DNA of 64,000 bases. It comes from Lentisphaerae bacterium WC36 (GTDB lineage: Bacteria; Verrucomicrobiota; Lentisphaeria; Victivallales; SZUA-371). Each line of letters begins with the position of its first letter. Positions within the stretch are counted from its first letter, which is position 1. The notes beneath the pieces were generated by a model. That model had not been told where the DNA came from. It saw nothing but the letters and a program-made list of their open reading frames with translations, and did not search any database. The stretch covers positions 2,098,230 to 2,162,229 of the forward strand of contig CP085689.1 of assembly GCA_020683205.1 (NCBI GenBank), given 5' to 3'. Made by a program: the position numbers and the translations under genes. Positions 49,549 to 57,969 of this stretch are shown piece after piece.

Positions 49549-50532
49549 ATGAATATTATTTTTAAGAAAAAGATTACAGTTTTGGCAGTGATAATGTTAA
49601 TAATTACTGGAATAATTTTTAATGTTTCAGCAGTATTTAAATTTAATCCCAAACCTGCGTACGGCAAAAGATATTTATCGTTAAGTCAAATTGCCACCTA
49701 TTATGGCATGCAGTACAGTCAAGGACCAACAATTGGGACTTTGCGTAGTAATTATTCATTACTAACCTTCACTCATAAGAAAAAATTATTTAAATTTAAT
49801 GGCAGAAAGGTCAACTTATTAATGCCTGTAGCAAAATTTGGTACTAGCTTAGCAATTAGTGAAGACGACTTCAAAAAGTTAATTGACCCCATTCTGCGTC
49901 CAATAGCGGTGAATGCCCACAAAGTGTATACGATTGTAATCGACCCAGGGCATGGAGGAAAAGACAACGGAGCTGGCAAAGGAATTTATGAAAAAAATGT
50001 CAATTTGCAAATAGCCAGAAGGGCAAAAAAGCATCTTAGCTCACTGGGGTATCGTGTTTTAATGACTCGCAGTGGCGACCAATATTTAAGTTTATCGGCA
50101 CGTAACGCATACTGCGAACGTAATAAAGGAGACCTGTTTATTTCAATTCATGCAAATGCTGCAAGCGCGTCAGTACGTGGCATTGAAACTTTTATTCTAG
50201 TTCCAGCTGGTTATAAATCCTCAAATGGTGGCTCAAGAGCACGTTACAATACTGGGAACAAATGTGATAACAACAACGCATTGCTAGGATATGAGATTCA
50301 TAATGAAATTTTAAAAAGCACCAATGGAATTGAACGTAGTATGAAGCACGCTCAATTTGCTGTATTAAAAAAATCTAAAGTTCCGGCAGTTTTAATTGAA
50401 ACAGGTTTTTTGTCTAATTATAAAGACAAGAAACTACTTGCTTCAGCATGGTACCAAGAAAAAATTGCCTTAGGAATTGCTAAAGGTGTTCTTTCATATC
50501 ACCAAAGAATGTATAAAGCGTGGAAAAAATAA
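49549..50532 (+). CDS. N-acetylmuramoyl-L-alanine amidase (Amidase_3)
   Basis: A 327-aa protein with an N-terminal anchor or signal (VLAVIMLIITGIIFNVSAVF), a linker and small N-terminal domain to about residue 120, then Amidase_3: VIDPGHGGKDNGAGKGIYEKNVN with zinc His135 and Glu148, LFISIHANAA with the second His, and VPAVLIETGFLSN with the catalytic Glu. It cuts the amide bond between MurNAc and the peptide stem, typically in daughter-cell separation. The N-terminal part is not a clear AMIN domain; segment SLSQIATYYGMQ may be a copper-amine-oxidase-like N domain. Confidence 0.93.
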   Translation: MNIIFKKKITVLAVIMLIITGIIFNVSAVFKFNPKPAYGKRYLSLSQIATYYGMQYSQGPTIGTLRSNYSLLTFTHKKKLFKFNGRKVNLLMPVAKFGTSLAISEDDFKKLIDPILRPIAVNAHKVYTIVIDPGHGGKDNGAGKGIYEKNVNLQIARRAKKHLSSLGYRVLMTRSGDQYLSLSARNAYCERNKGDLFISIHANAASASVRGIETFILVPAGYKSSNGGSRARYNTGNKCDNNNALLGYEIHNEILKSTNGIERSMKHAQFAVLKKSKVPAVLIETGFLSNYKDKKLLASAWYQEKIALGIAKGVLSYHQRMYKAWKK

Positions 50533-50697
50533 TTGCAACTATTCAAGTCATTAACAAAAATAAAACATAAACTTTTAAGATTTTATTAATTAAAATTTTT
50601 TAATATAAATAATTTCAATTTAATTCAACATATTAATTATAATCAATGATGTATTTTCATTCTGATTTAATTTTAACAAAAAGGTAACAAAACTAGA

Positions 50698-51510
50698 ATG
50701 AAACCTCCCTATTCAGCTGATTCTTATGACACGCCCTTACACACACCTTTGTACTTATTACATAAATTATTTTGTGGTAACAGACTAATTTACCACTTTT
50801 ACAGTTTTCTATCCATAGGCATGGCCAGCATAAAGGCATCGTTGGGTATTTTCGGCAAAAAAGAACAAATTATTTCGGGAGTGAGTTTCTCACGTGCAGT
50901 TGAAAAATCGGGCGGAAAAATTCATATCCGTGGAGTAGAACACATTCGTAATTTGAATGAACCAGTTGTCATAGTTTGTAACCATATGAGTATTATCGAA
51001 ACTATTGTAATTAATGGAATTATTCGTGAACACTTAGATTTTACTTTTGTTATAAAGGATAGCTTATTAAAAACACCTTTTTTTGGTAAAGTAATGAAGG
51101 CAATAAAGGCAATACCTTTAACTCGCGCAGATCCTAAAGCTGATTTCAAAACAATCATGACTCAAGGGAAAAAAAACTTAGAAAAAGGTAGATCAATTGT
51201 TATTTTCCCTGAAGGAACACGAAGTGAAAAATTTAATCCAGATAAATTTGGTAGTATTGGTACAAAGTTAGCAAAAAATGCGAAAGTAAAATTAATCCCT
51301 TTAGCACTTAAAACCAATTATGTTGAACAGGGAAAAATTTTTAAAAATTTAGGCGCATTACGTCAAGAAAACGAACTCTATTTTGAATTCGATCGGCCTT
51401 TAGAGATAACTGGTAACGGCAGAACTGAACAGCAGCACGTTGTGGAATTTATTGACAATCGCCTAAAATATTGGTATAAACTTGATAGCGAAAACAACAG
51501 TATAAAGTAA
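50698..51510 (+). CDS. plsC: 1-acyl-sn-glycerol-3-phosphate acyltransferase (PlsC family)
   Basis: A 270-aa protein. Motif I reads CNHMSIIETIV, i.e. N-H-x4-E instead of the usual N-H-x4-D. Motif II is KAIPLTRAD with the Arg, motif III FPEGTRSE, motif IV VKLIPLAL. A hydrophobic N-terminal stretch (about residues 28-45) may lie in the membrane surface. It would make phosphatidic acid from lysophosphatidic acid. The Asp-to-Glu change keeps the charge and occurs in part of the family, but activity should not be assumed. The start MKPPYSADSY lacks a clear ribosome binding site apart from AAAGGTAAC. Confidence 0.88.
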   Translation: MKPPYSADSYDTPLHTPLYLLHKLFCGNRLIYHFYSFLSIGMASIKASLGIFGKKEQIISGVSFSRAVEKSGGKIHIRGVEHIRNLNEPVVIVCNHMSIIETIVINGIIREHLDFTFVIKDSLLKTPFFGKVMKAIKAIPLTRADPKADFKTIMTQGKKNLEKGRSIVIFPEGTRSEKFNPDKFGSIGTKLAKNAKVKLIPLALKTNYVEQGKIFKNLGALRQENELYFEFDRPLEITGNGRTEQQHVVEFIDNRLKYWYKLDSENNSIK

Positions 51511-51885
51511 TTAAAATGCACAGTACTTCATGGACAAAATTTTGTTTTTAGGGTTATAAGAGCCAACAATTTTCTGTCCATTTGCTCGTATTTTACTACA
51601 AAATTGCTTTTGTTTCAAACTACCTTGTTCTTCAATAAGCTTATATTTCTCAACCCAATCATGAAAATCTTTTTCACTAACGATAAATTTAGCCTCAAGA
51701 ATAATAAAAGATGGTTGATAACTCAAATATTTTTCATATTTTGGCAAATGCTTATTACGGTAAAAATGAATTAATGAAAATAGCATATTCCCAAAAATAA
51801 TTTCACAAACAATGTAAAACGGAATAAATAAACAAATTGTTAAAATTATAAATTTTTTATTTCTAAATAAAAAACAGCTAAACAC
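51511..51885 (-). CDS. Unknown small membrane-anchored protein
   Basis: A 124-aa protein from a GTG at 51885. N-terminal helix (KFIILTICLFIPFYIVCEIIFG), then a hydrophilic domain of about 85 residues (YQPSFIILEAKFIVSEKDFHDWV, ending MKYCAF). The start codon lies inside the end of a 31-codon frame upstream (51878-51973), suggesting coupling. It is convergent with plsC, the stops being adjacent. No family recognised. Confidence 0.5.
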   Translation of the reverse strand: MFSCFLFRNKKFIILTICLFIPFYIVCEIIFGNMLFSLIHFYRNKHLPKYEKYLSYQPSFIILEAKFIVSEKDFHDWVEKYKLIEEQGSLKQKQFCSKIRANGQKIVGSYNPKNKILSMKYCAF

Positions 51886-51973
51886 ATATAATTAAGCAAA
51901 TAATGAAAACAGCTACTAAAGTTATAACTTGAGTAATACCCAAATTTAAATGTAGAAAATATTCCATAGACAT
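51878..51973 (-). CDS. Possible 31-aa single-helix membrane peptide
   Basis: Reading frame MSMEYFLHLNLGITQVITLV followed by AVFIICLIICV, one plausible membrane helix. Its final codons GTG-TTT-AG overlap the GTG start of the next gene in another frame. The ribosome binding site is weak (AATAGAAG). It may be real and coupled, or be the shifted N-terminus of the downstream gene. Confidence 0.3.
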   Translation of the reverse strand: MSMEYFLHLNLGITQVITLVAVFIICLIICV

Positions 51974-52028
51974 TACTTCTATTACTTTTAGAATTGGTTA
52001 TGTAACTTCAAATAATAACACAACCCAT

Positions 52029-52093
52029 ATAAATGACCTTTTTACATATTTATTCACTATATAAATAACCTTTTTTACATATTTATTCACTAT
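52029..52093. repeat. Tandem 32/33-bp duplication over the stop of the ParB-domain gene
   Basis: Two adjacent copies of ATAAATRACCTTTTTACAT followed by ATTTATTCACTAT: 52029-52060 and 52061-52093, differing by one extra T and one base. The second copy contains the last codons and the stop of the minus-strand gene; the first is downstream debris of the same sequence. Confidence 0.85.
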
Positions 52094-53036
52094 TTTCACT
52101 TTTTAATAGCTCTAAAACCACACGAGTTTCATCAATTATTTGATGCATTTGTTCACGAATTAACTCGCAATCATCAATTGATAACTCAGCATCAGCAATC
52201 TTTTTTTGTTGACTTTTTAATTTCTTTCGAAACGTATCACAACTTCGCGTTAATACTGAACCAACACTATTTCGTTTCATACGCTCCAAGTCATACTTTT
52301 CAATCGCTTCTTGGCGTTTTTCTTCAGCTAATTGAGCAATTTCGGCCGCTTGCTTAATGGTAATAATTTTATCTTCCATAGCCGTAATTAATGTCTTATC
52401 ATGCGAATTATCAACCTCATTAACTTGCTTAACAGTACTTTGAGGCACGCCCAATTTCTTAGCAACTAATTTAAAATTCATTTCAGAATTTCTTGACAGT
52501 TCAAGCTCTTCACATTCATTAATAACTTCTTCAGCAACATCATTATTTTTGATGTCATTATTATTTTCGACAAAAATATCTTTTTCAACAACCTCGATAG
52601 TATCTTCATTAGCTAAACTTTCAGCTACATTTGAGGCTTCGTTTTCAACCGCTTCTTCTTCAACTTCTACAGCATCGTCAATTTTCTCTAAAGAAGCCAA
52701 ACGTACTGCTGCACGAGCAATTTGCAATTTGTTTAAATGACGACGTTTTGAATTCAAAACAATAGCATGCATCTCCATTTCAGCATCATCTGCATACTCA
52801 TAAACATCGCATTCAACTTCAGTTATTGATAATTTATTTGCCAAACGCCAGCGGTTATAGCCGTCAATAATCACAAACTCGCTATTAACCACAATAGGAG
52901 CTAATTCACCACCTTTCGCTAAAAACTCCTCTAAATCAAAATACTGTTCTGGACTATATTCAGGCAATAATTTTTCGGCAACAGTCCAAACTTTTAAATT
53001 ATCTACTGCAACTTTTTTTGACGCAATACGTTTCAC
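52083..53036 (-). CDS. ParB/Srx-domain protein
   Basis: A 317-aa protein from a GTG with AAAGGAG 6 bases upstream. N-terminal ParB-like domain (about 30-105): GGELAPIVVNSEFVIIDGYNRW, then RLANKLSITEVECDVYEYAD and RRHLNKLQIARA. Residues 118-175 are a very acidic Glu/Asp/Val/Asn-rich linker. A helix-turn-helix-like part follows (LVAKKLGVPQSTVKQVNEV, about 190-208), then a coiled-coil C-terminus. There is no parA neighbour. This order differs from chromosomal ParB (no long acidic insert) and recalls ParB-domain regulators; DNA binding is likely but not proven. Confidence 0.78.
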   Translation of the reverse strand: MKRIASKKVAVDNLKVWTVAEKLLPEYSPEQYFDLEEFLAKGGELAPIVVNSEFVIIDGYNRWRLANKLSITEVECDVYEYADDAEMEMHAIVLNSKRRHLNKLQIARAAVRLASLEKIDDAVEVEEEAVENEASNVAESLANEDTIEVVEKDIFVENNNDIKNNDVAEEVINECEELELSRNSEMNFKLVAKKLGVPQSTVKQVNEVDNSHDKTLITAMEDKIITIKQAAEIAQLAEEKRQEAIEKYDLERMKRNSVGSVLTRSCDTFRKKLKSQQKKIADAELSIDDCELIREQMHQIIDETRVVLELLKSENSE

Positions 53037-53246
53037 TAATTTCTCCTTTAAACATACATTTTACTCATTACATCGTGTTAAATTAAGTTTTAAAAATAGC
53101 ATTGCAATCTAATCAATTCAATGAAAAATTATAGGTTATTTTTTAAATTTACCGTAAGATTGCAGTTATCAATATCTTAAATCACATTATTTTTCAATCC
53201 TACAATAATTATCATTACGTTTTAGATATTTTTTTATTTTTTTCGC

Positions 53247-53274
53247 TTGACTTTAAAAATTGTATGCTTATATT
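53247..53274 (+). promoter_or_regulatory. Promoter of the initiator tRNA array
   Basis: TTGACT (53247-53252), 16-base spacer, TATATT (53269-53274); transcription would start near 53281, about 34 bases before the first tRNA. Confidence 0.7.
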
Positions 53275-53314
53275 AAAAGCTCAGTCAACGAGATTGAATG
53301 ATAATTATTGATAT

Positions 53315-53389
53315 TGCGGGGTGGAGCAGTGGTAGCTCGTCAGGCTCATAACCTGAAGGCCGTAGGTTCGATTCCTGCCCCCGCTACCA
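53315..53389 (+). tRNA. Initiator tRNA-fMet(CAU), copy 1
   Basis: 75 bases with encoded CCA. The anticodon CAT is at 53347-53349. Initiator marks: T1-T72 mismatch at the end of the acceptor stem (TGCGGGG/CCCCGCT), and an A11-T24 pair in the D stem. The anticodon stem CAGG/CCTG has only two of the three consecutive G-C pairs usual in initiators, with A-T in place of the first. Confidence 0.92.
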
Positions 53390-53434
53390 AATTTTTATCA
53401 CATTAGTTTTTTATTAAACTAAAACATCTCATAT

Positions 53435-53509
53435 TGCGGGGTGGAGCAGTGGTAGCTCGTCAGGCTCATAACCTGAAGGCCGTAGGTTCGATTCCTGCCC
53501 CCGCTACCA
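53435..53509 (+). tRNA. Initiator tRNA-fMet(CAU), copy 2
   Basis: Identical to copy 1 over all 75 bases, and the 45-base spacer after it matches that after copy 1, giving an exact 120-base repeat unit. Confidence 0.92.
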
Positions 53510-53554
53510 AATTTTTATCACATTAGTTTTTTATTAAACTAAAACATCTCATAT

Positions 53555-53629
53555 TGCGGGGTGGAGCAGTGGTAGCTCGTCAGGCTCATAACCTGAAGGC
53601 CGTAGGTTCGATTCCTGCCCCCGCTACCA
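53555..53629 (+). tRNA. Initiator tRNA-fMet(CAU), copy 3
   Basis: Identical to copies 1 and 2. The spacer after it has one substitution and is one base shorter, so copy 4 is offset. Confidence 0.92.
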
Positions 53630-53673
53630 AATTTTTACCACATTATTTCTTATTAAACTAAAACATCTCATAT

Positions 53674-53748
53674 TGCGGGGTGGAGCAGTGGTAGCTCGTC
53701 AGGCTCATAACCTGAAGGCTGTAGGTTCGATTTCTGCCCCAGCTATCA
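53674..53748 (+). pseudogene. Degenerate initiator tRNA-fMet, copy 4
   Basis: The first two-thirds match copies 1-3, including the CAT anticodon. The 3' part has drifted: GGCTGTAGG for GGCCGTAGG, TTTCTGC for TTCCTGC, CCCCAGC for CCCCCGC, and it ends ATCA instead of ACCA. The changes break a T-stem and an acceptor-stem pair and lose the CCA, so it is probably non-functional. Confidence 0.75.
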
Positions 53749-53807
53749 AATTTACCTTTTAAAATATGAAAATCTCTTAAAAAATTGCATTTGATTAAAT
53801 GTTATTC

Positions 53808-54049
53808 TATTGACTAAATAATTAATCGTAACTGAATTTAAACATTATTGAATAACAAATTAATTAACCATACCAATCGAAGATGGCAGCAAAAATTGAT
53901 ACTATACTTAGTGCTGAAATTGGCAATATATTGACTAAATAATTAATCGTAACTGAATTTAAACATTATTGAATAACGAATTAATTAACCATACCAATCG
54001 AAGATGGCAGCAAAAATTGATACTATACTTAACGCTGAAATTGGCAAGA
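53808..54049. repeat. Tandem 121-base duplication at the 3' end of a membrane-protein gene
   Basis: Two adjacent copies (53808-53928 and 53929-54049) starting TATTGACTAAATAATTAATC and differing at only a few positions. The right-hand copy includes the last 22 or so codons and the stop of the minus-strand gene at 53985-55535. The left-hand copy is a duplicate of that gene end, now downstream and non-coding. Confidence 0.92.
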
Positions 54050-55535
54050 TTACGTATATCATTTCAACTTTATTTTGCTTTTGGTGGTTATGGTATATTG
54101 CGTATAGGACTGCAAAAATTAAAGCAAAATCCATAAAAATATAAGTTCGAGTTCCTGATGCAAAAATGGTTGGTGATAATCCCATAAGTAACCGTGTTAA
54201 AAAACCTACCCCAAGCACATATAAAGTAAAAAAGAAGTAACGATTTTCGCTAAAATATTTTTTCAACATTATCACCATTAATCCAATAAAAACAACTGAT
54301 CCAATCAAAAATAACAGTGGTAATAAATGAAACTGCCATTGATGATTAAAATAATAAAAACTATTACTATCATAACCGTGTAAATATGGAAATTTTAGAA
54401 TATATAGTAATTGAAGGGAAAATAATATTACAGTTAAAATTATTGAGAAAATATAGTGAAATTTAAACGTTAAATAACTCAGCACGCTAATAAACAAAAC
54501 GCTAACAGCCTTAGGCGTAAACAAATAAAAATAAAATGTTGTAATATATCCTAAATAAAGTTTATATAACAATGAAAAATTTTCATATTCAACAAAATGT
54601 TTCTTAATTTCCAGAAAATATCGAATTTCATTGCCAGGCGCTTTTAATGAAAAAATAATTGATGCGAGACAAATTACTACGGCAATGATAACATCTATTT
54701 TTACTTTTCCTAAAAAGATTAATAAAGCACATAAAGCTAAAACCACAATCGCACCCTGCTCTTGGTTACATGCATAAATTAATGATGCAACTAAAACAAT
54801 TTTTGCAACAAAATTTTGAATAAAGGTACGCTTAAAGTCTGATGACAAAATTATCATTACCACCACAACCATTAAAATCACAATATAATAATTTGCAAAA
54901 GTTGCGCGCCATCCAGCCGAACTCATATTACGTAGTGAATAACAAAAGCAAACCGCAAAATATAACCAAATATGAGCCCAGTTTTGCCGTGAAATTTTCC
55001 AAAGTTGCCAAAAATTTACCTCTGATTTGCCAACATTCAAAAATAGCGTACTGTGAAGATTATTTGCGGCACTAATTGATCGATAATTTCCAAAAATAAG
55101 TTGCACAATAAATTTTTTATATTTAATAAAAATATTACTGCCTTTATCAACTTGTAAATAATTTGGTAAAGCATCTGTAGTACGCATAAAGGAATTAAAT
55201 AATATCATCAGCAAAATCGGCATAGCCATCAATAAAAAGGGTAGAATAATTCTAAACAGCAAATCATTTTTACAAAGCGGCACTAATACTGCTTCAATAA
55301 TTAACCGTGATGACCAACTCTGATACCTTTCTATCAACCATGCTAGCGATAACGAAACATCTTTAAAACACAAGTCATCACTATGGTTTATTTCTATAAC
55401 TAAAGAAAAAAATACATAAAAGGCAATAATGCCAAGCACTATTAATAAGCTTAAAAGGATTTTTACGTTACTTTTTGGTTTTAACGATTCGAATATTAAC
55501 TTCAACAAATTATTTGATTTGTGTATTTTTTTCAC
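53985..55535 (-). CDS. Polytopic membrane protein, DUF6056-like (GT-C-type)
   Basis: A 516-aa protein from a GTG with AAGG 10 bases upstream. It has about eleven to twelve helices. After the first helix comes HSDDLCFKD, then LIERYQSWSSRLIIEAVL, which fits the Asp-Asp and W-x-x-R loop of DUF6056/GtrII-like integral membrane glycosyltransferases. The family is thought to move sugars from polyprenyl-phosphate donors. It stands alone, and its 3' end is duplicated downstream. Substrate unknown. Confidence 0.6.
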   Translation of the reverse strand: MKKIHKSNNLLKLIFESLKPKSNVKILLSLLIVLGIIAFYVFFSLVIEINHSDDLCFKDVSLSLAWLIERYQSWSSRLIIEAVLVPLCKNDLLFRIILPFLLMAMPILLMILFNSFMRTTDALPNYLQVDKGSNIFIKYKKFIVQLIFGNYRSISAANNLHSTLFLNVGKSEVNFWQLWKISRQNWAHIWLYFAVCFCYSLRNMSSAGWRATFANYYIVILMVVVVMIILSSDFKRTFIQNFVAKIVLVASLIYACNQEQGAIVVLALCALLIFLGKVKIDVIIAVVICLASIIFSLKAPGNEIRYFLEIKKHFVEYENFSLLYKLYLGYITTFYFYLFTPKAVSVLFISVLSYLTFKFHYIFSIILTVILFSLQLLYILKFPYLHGYDSNSFYYFNHQWQFHLLPLLFLIGSVVFIGLMVIMLKKYFSENRYFFFTLYVLGVGFLTRLLMGLSPTIFASGTRTYIFMDFALIFAVLYAIYHNHQKQNKVEMIYVILPISALSIVSIFAAIFDWYG

Positions 55536-55613
55536 AATAATGTACCTTAATTAATTGATTAAAGGTTATTTCTAAAATTTTCACTTAATATATCATCGCT
55601 AATTAGGCTCTGC

Positions 55614-55648
55614 AAATAAAAATCCGTCCTTAATATAAAGGACGAATT
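55614..55648 (-). terminator. Terminator after catalase
   Basis: On the minus strand AATTCGTCCTT .. AAGGACGGATT (55621-55648), loop of 6, one G-T pair, followed by TTTTATTT. It lies 40 bases past the catalase stop. Confidence 0.85.
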
Positions 55649-55688
55649 TAGAAATTATACATTTTTAAAATGATTTTATAACATATCT

Positions 55689-57143
55689 TTAAAAAGAAAC
55701 TTCTATATTAAAATTTTTAGCAATAGCTTTACCTAAATCGTGATCAATATTATAAAATAACTCAACTGTACGAATTAAAATATCGTTATCAGTAACACCT
55801 TTTAAATGTTCAATGACATTTTCTTGAAAGTTATGCTGTTCTTTTAAAGTCATCACATTGGCATATAGATCGTGAGCCTGAGAAAAATCGTCAACTTCAA
55901 ATTTTCGCTCCTTAATACAATGAGGCGGTTCAATAGCATGTGTTGAAGTCTTATCTTCACTAATTTCAGCCATACTATTTGGGTAATAATTAACTCCTAC
56001 AGGATGAATACTTTGATGACGATGTACGCCATTTTGACTATAATTATGAACTCCTTCAACATTTTTGGGATGATTAATAGGAATTTGTATGTAATTAGGT
56101 CCAAGGCGATGCAAATGAGCATCTTGATAAGCAAATAATCGTCCTTGTAATAATGGATCTGGCGATGGAGCAATTCCTGCTACAAAGTTTGCTGGAGAAA
56201 AAGCTGCTTGTTCGACTTCACAAAAATAATCTTCAACATTGCGGTTTAAAGTAAATACTCCAAATTCTTGCAATGGATAATCTTTTTGACTCCATACTTT
56301 AGTAATGTCAAAAATATCAAAATCACATTCATCAGCTTCTTCTTGAGTCATTATTTGCACATAACAAGTCCATGAAGGATAATTTTTCTCTTTTATAGCA
56401 TTAAATAAATCTTTTGTTGCACCATCTGGATTTAAATCTGCCATATTTTTTAGATCAGCATTAGTGATATTATCAATTCCTTGATTAGTTTTAAAATGAT
56501 ATTTGATCCAAAAATATTCCCCCTTACTATTATACCATTTAAATGTATGCGAACCAAACCCATGCATTTGACGATGATTTGCAGGAATACCGCGGTCAGA
56601 AAATAAAATTACTACTTGATGTGCAGTTTCAGGATTTAGTGAAATAAAATCCCAAAAAATATTTGCATCAGGGCAATTTGATTGTGGATTTTTCTTTTGA
56701 CTGTGAATAAAATCAGGAAATTTAATAGCCTCACGAATGAAAAATATTGGCGTATTGTTACCAACAATATCGTAATTACCATGTTCGGTATAAAATTTTA
56801 AAGCAAAACCGCGAGGATCACGGTCATAATCGCTAGAACCAGAGGGACCTCCAACTGTCGAAAAACGGGCAAATATATCAGTTTTTTTTCCAACTCTACT
56901 TAAAAATTTGGCACAACAATATTTATTCATATTTTTAGTAACTTTAAAATAGCCATGTGCCCCTGCCCCTTTTGCATGAACTACACGTTCAGGAATTCGT
57001 TCACGATTAAATGCGCGCAATTTTTGATGTAAATAAACATCACGAAGTAAAACATCACCAGTTTCTTTTGCCTTTAATGATGTTTTGTCATTATTAACTG
57101 CGACACCATTTTCATTCGTCATAAACGTTTTCTTACTAAACAT
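55689..57143 (-). CDS. katA: Monofunctional haem catalase
   Basis: A 484-aa small-subunit (clade 3-like) catalase. The start at 57143 was chosen because GGAG lies 9 bases before it; an ATG at 57149 and a TTG at 57158 are in frame. Catalytic His in ERVVHAKGAGAHGYF, catalytic Asn in YDIVGNNTPIFF, haem-ligand Tyr in RLFAYQDAHLHRLGPNY, and FARFSTVGG. Disproportionates H2O2. It is a single gene with its own terminator; no KatR/OxyR-type regulator is adjacent. It implies exposure to oxygen despite anaerobic-style ThiH. Confidence 0.97.
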   Translation of the reverse strand: MFSKKTFMTNENGVAVNNDKTSLKAKETGDVLLRDVYLHQKLRAFNRERIPERVVHAKGAGAHGYFKVTKNMNKYCCAKFLSRVGKKTDIFARFSTVGGPSGSSDYDRDPRGFALKFYTEHGNYDIVGNNTPIFFIREAIKFPDFIHSQKKNPQSNCPDANIFWDFISLNPETAHQVVILFSDRGIPANHRQMHGFGSHTFKWYNSKGEYFWIKYHFKTNQGIDNITNADLKNMADLNPDGATKDLFNAIKEKNYPSWTCYVQIMTQEEADECDFDIFDITKVWSQKDYPLQEFGVFTLNRNVEDYFCEVEQAAFSPANFVAGIAPSPDPLLQGRLFAYQDAHLHRLGPNYIQIPINHPKNVEGVHNYSQNGVHRHQSIHPVGVNYYPNSMAEISEDKTSTHAIEPPHCIKERKFEVDDFSQAHDLYANVMTLKEQHNFQENVIEHLKGVTDNDILIRTVELFYNIDHDLGKAIAKNFNIEVSF

Positions 57144-57344
57144 TAGCATGATCTCCAAAGTTAAATTTATCTAATTCTTTTTCAAAAAAAGTTTAAAAGC
57201 GCACAATAATAATTATATTATATTTATTAGATTATGTCCACACTTTTACAAAAAGTTTGTAAAATACAAATATGCAGAGTAACTTAATATGTTTATGAAT
57301 CTAATAACTATAAATTATATGCCAAAAATTTTAAGGTGTTACAG

Positions 57345-57962
57345 GTGAGTATGTTTCATGAAGTAAACAGGCAATTTGAAGCTGAAAATGGTAAAAAATT
57401 TAATAAAGTCTTAGGTTACGGATTATTATTATTAATAGTTACCAGCGCTATAATATTATATTCATTCCGCTATGAAATAAGGCTGTTTTTTTTGTTACAC
57501 AATAAAAAATTTGATACTGAAATCGCAGTCGCCGCAAAGAAAAACAATATTGACCCATTGTTAATTAAAGCCGTAATTATAAAGGAAAGTAAATTCAACA
57601 AAAATTGTATCGGCGGCGTAGGGGAAATTGGTTTAATGCAAGTTAGACCTGAATTTGCAGCCAAAGATTGGAGTGATCGCAAAAAACTGCCTCCGCTATC
57701 AAAAGGTCAATTAGCAATTCCAGAAATAAACATTGAAGTTGGCTCATGGTACTTAGCTACGCGATTAAAAAAATGGCAAAAATATGATAAATCGTTAGAG
57801 TTAGCATTATGTGAGTATAATGCTGGAATTAAACGAGCGAATCAGTGGAAACCTGCAACTTTTGATGGCGAAGTTATTCAAAATATCAACATCAAGAGCA
57901 CAAAAAAATATGTTCAGGATATAATGAGTTATTATCAAAAATTAAAGGAAATGGAGGATTAA
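57345..57962 (+). CDS. Membrane-anchored lytic transglycosylase (SLT)
   Basis: About 205 aa. The start is uncertain: GTG 57345 has AAGG 8 bases upstream; ATG 57351 and GTG 57336 are in frame. N-terminal helix (LGYGLLLLIVTSAIILYSF) puts the SLT domain (about 60-200) in the periplasm: IDPLLIKAVIIKESKFNKNCIGGVG with catalytic Glu in ESKF, EIGLMQVRPEFA, and LALCEYNAGIKRANQW. It cleaves glycan strands to 1,6-anhydro ends. It lies 7 bases before the DUF3047 gene and shortly upstream of the flagellar operon; a role in opening the wall for flagella is possible. Confidence 0.9.
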   Translation: MSMFHEVNRQFEAENGKKFNKVLGYGLLLLIVTSAIILYSFRYEIRLFFLLHNKKFDTEIAVAAKKNNIDPLLIKAVIIKESKFNKNCIGGVGEIGLMQVRPEFAAKDWSDRKKLPPLSKGQLAIPEINIEVGSWYLATRLKKWQKYDKSLELALCEYNAGIKRANQWKPATFDGEVIQNINIKSTKKYVQDIMSYYQKLKEMED

Positions 57963-57969
57963 AAACAAG

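Larger units (their letters stand above)
53315..53748. repeat. Tandem array of 120-base units carrying initiator tRNA genes
   Basis: Four head-to-tail copies of tRNA (75 bases) plus spacer (45 bases, 44 in the third). The spacer reads AATTTTTATCACATTAGTTT followed by TTTATTAAACTAAAACATCTC. Units 1 and 2 are identical; divergence rises toward the last unit. Confidence 0.95.

Noticed and set aside
53315..53748. CRISPR-like regular repeats
   Set aside because: The repeats are 75-base tRNA genes with near-identical spacers, whereas CRISPR spacers are unique.
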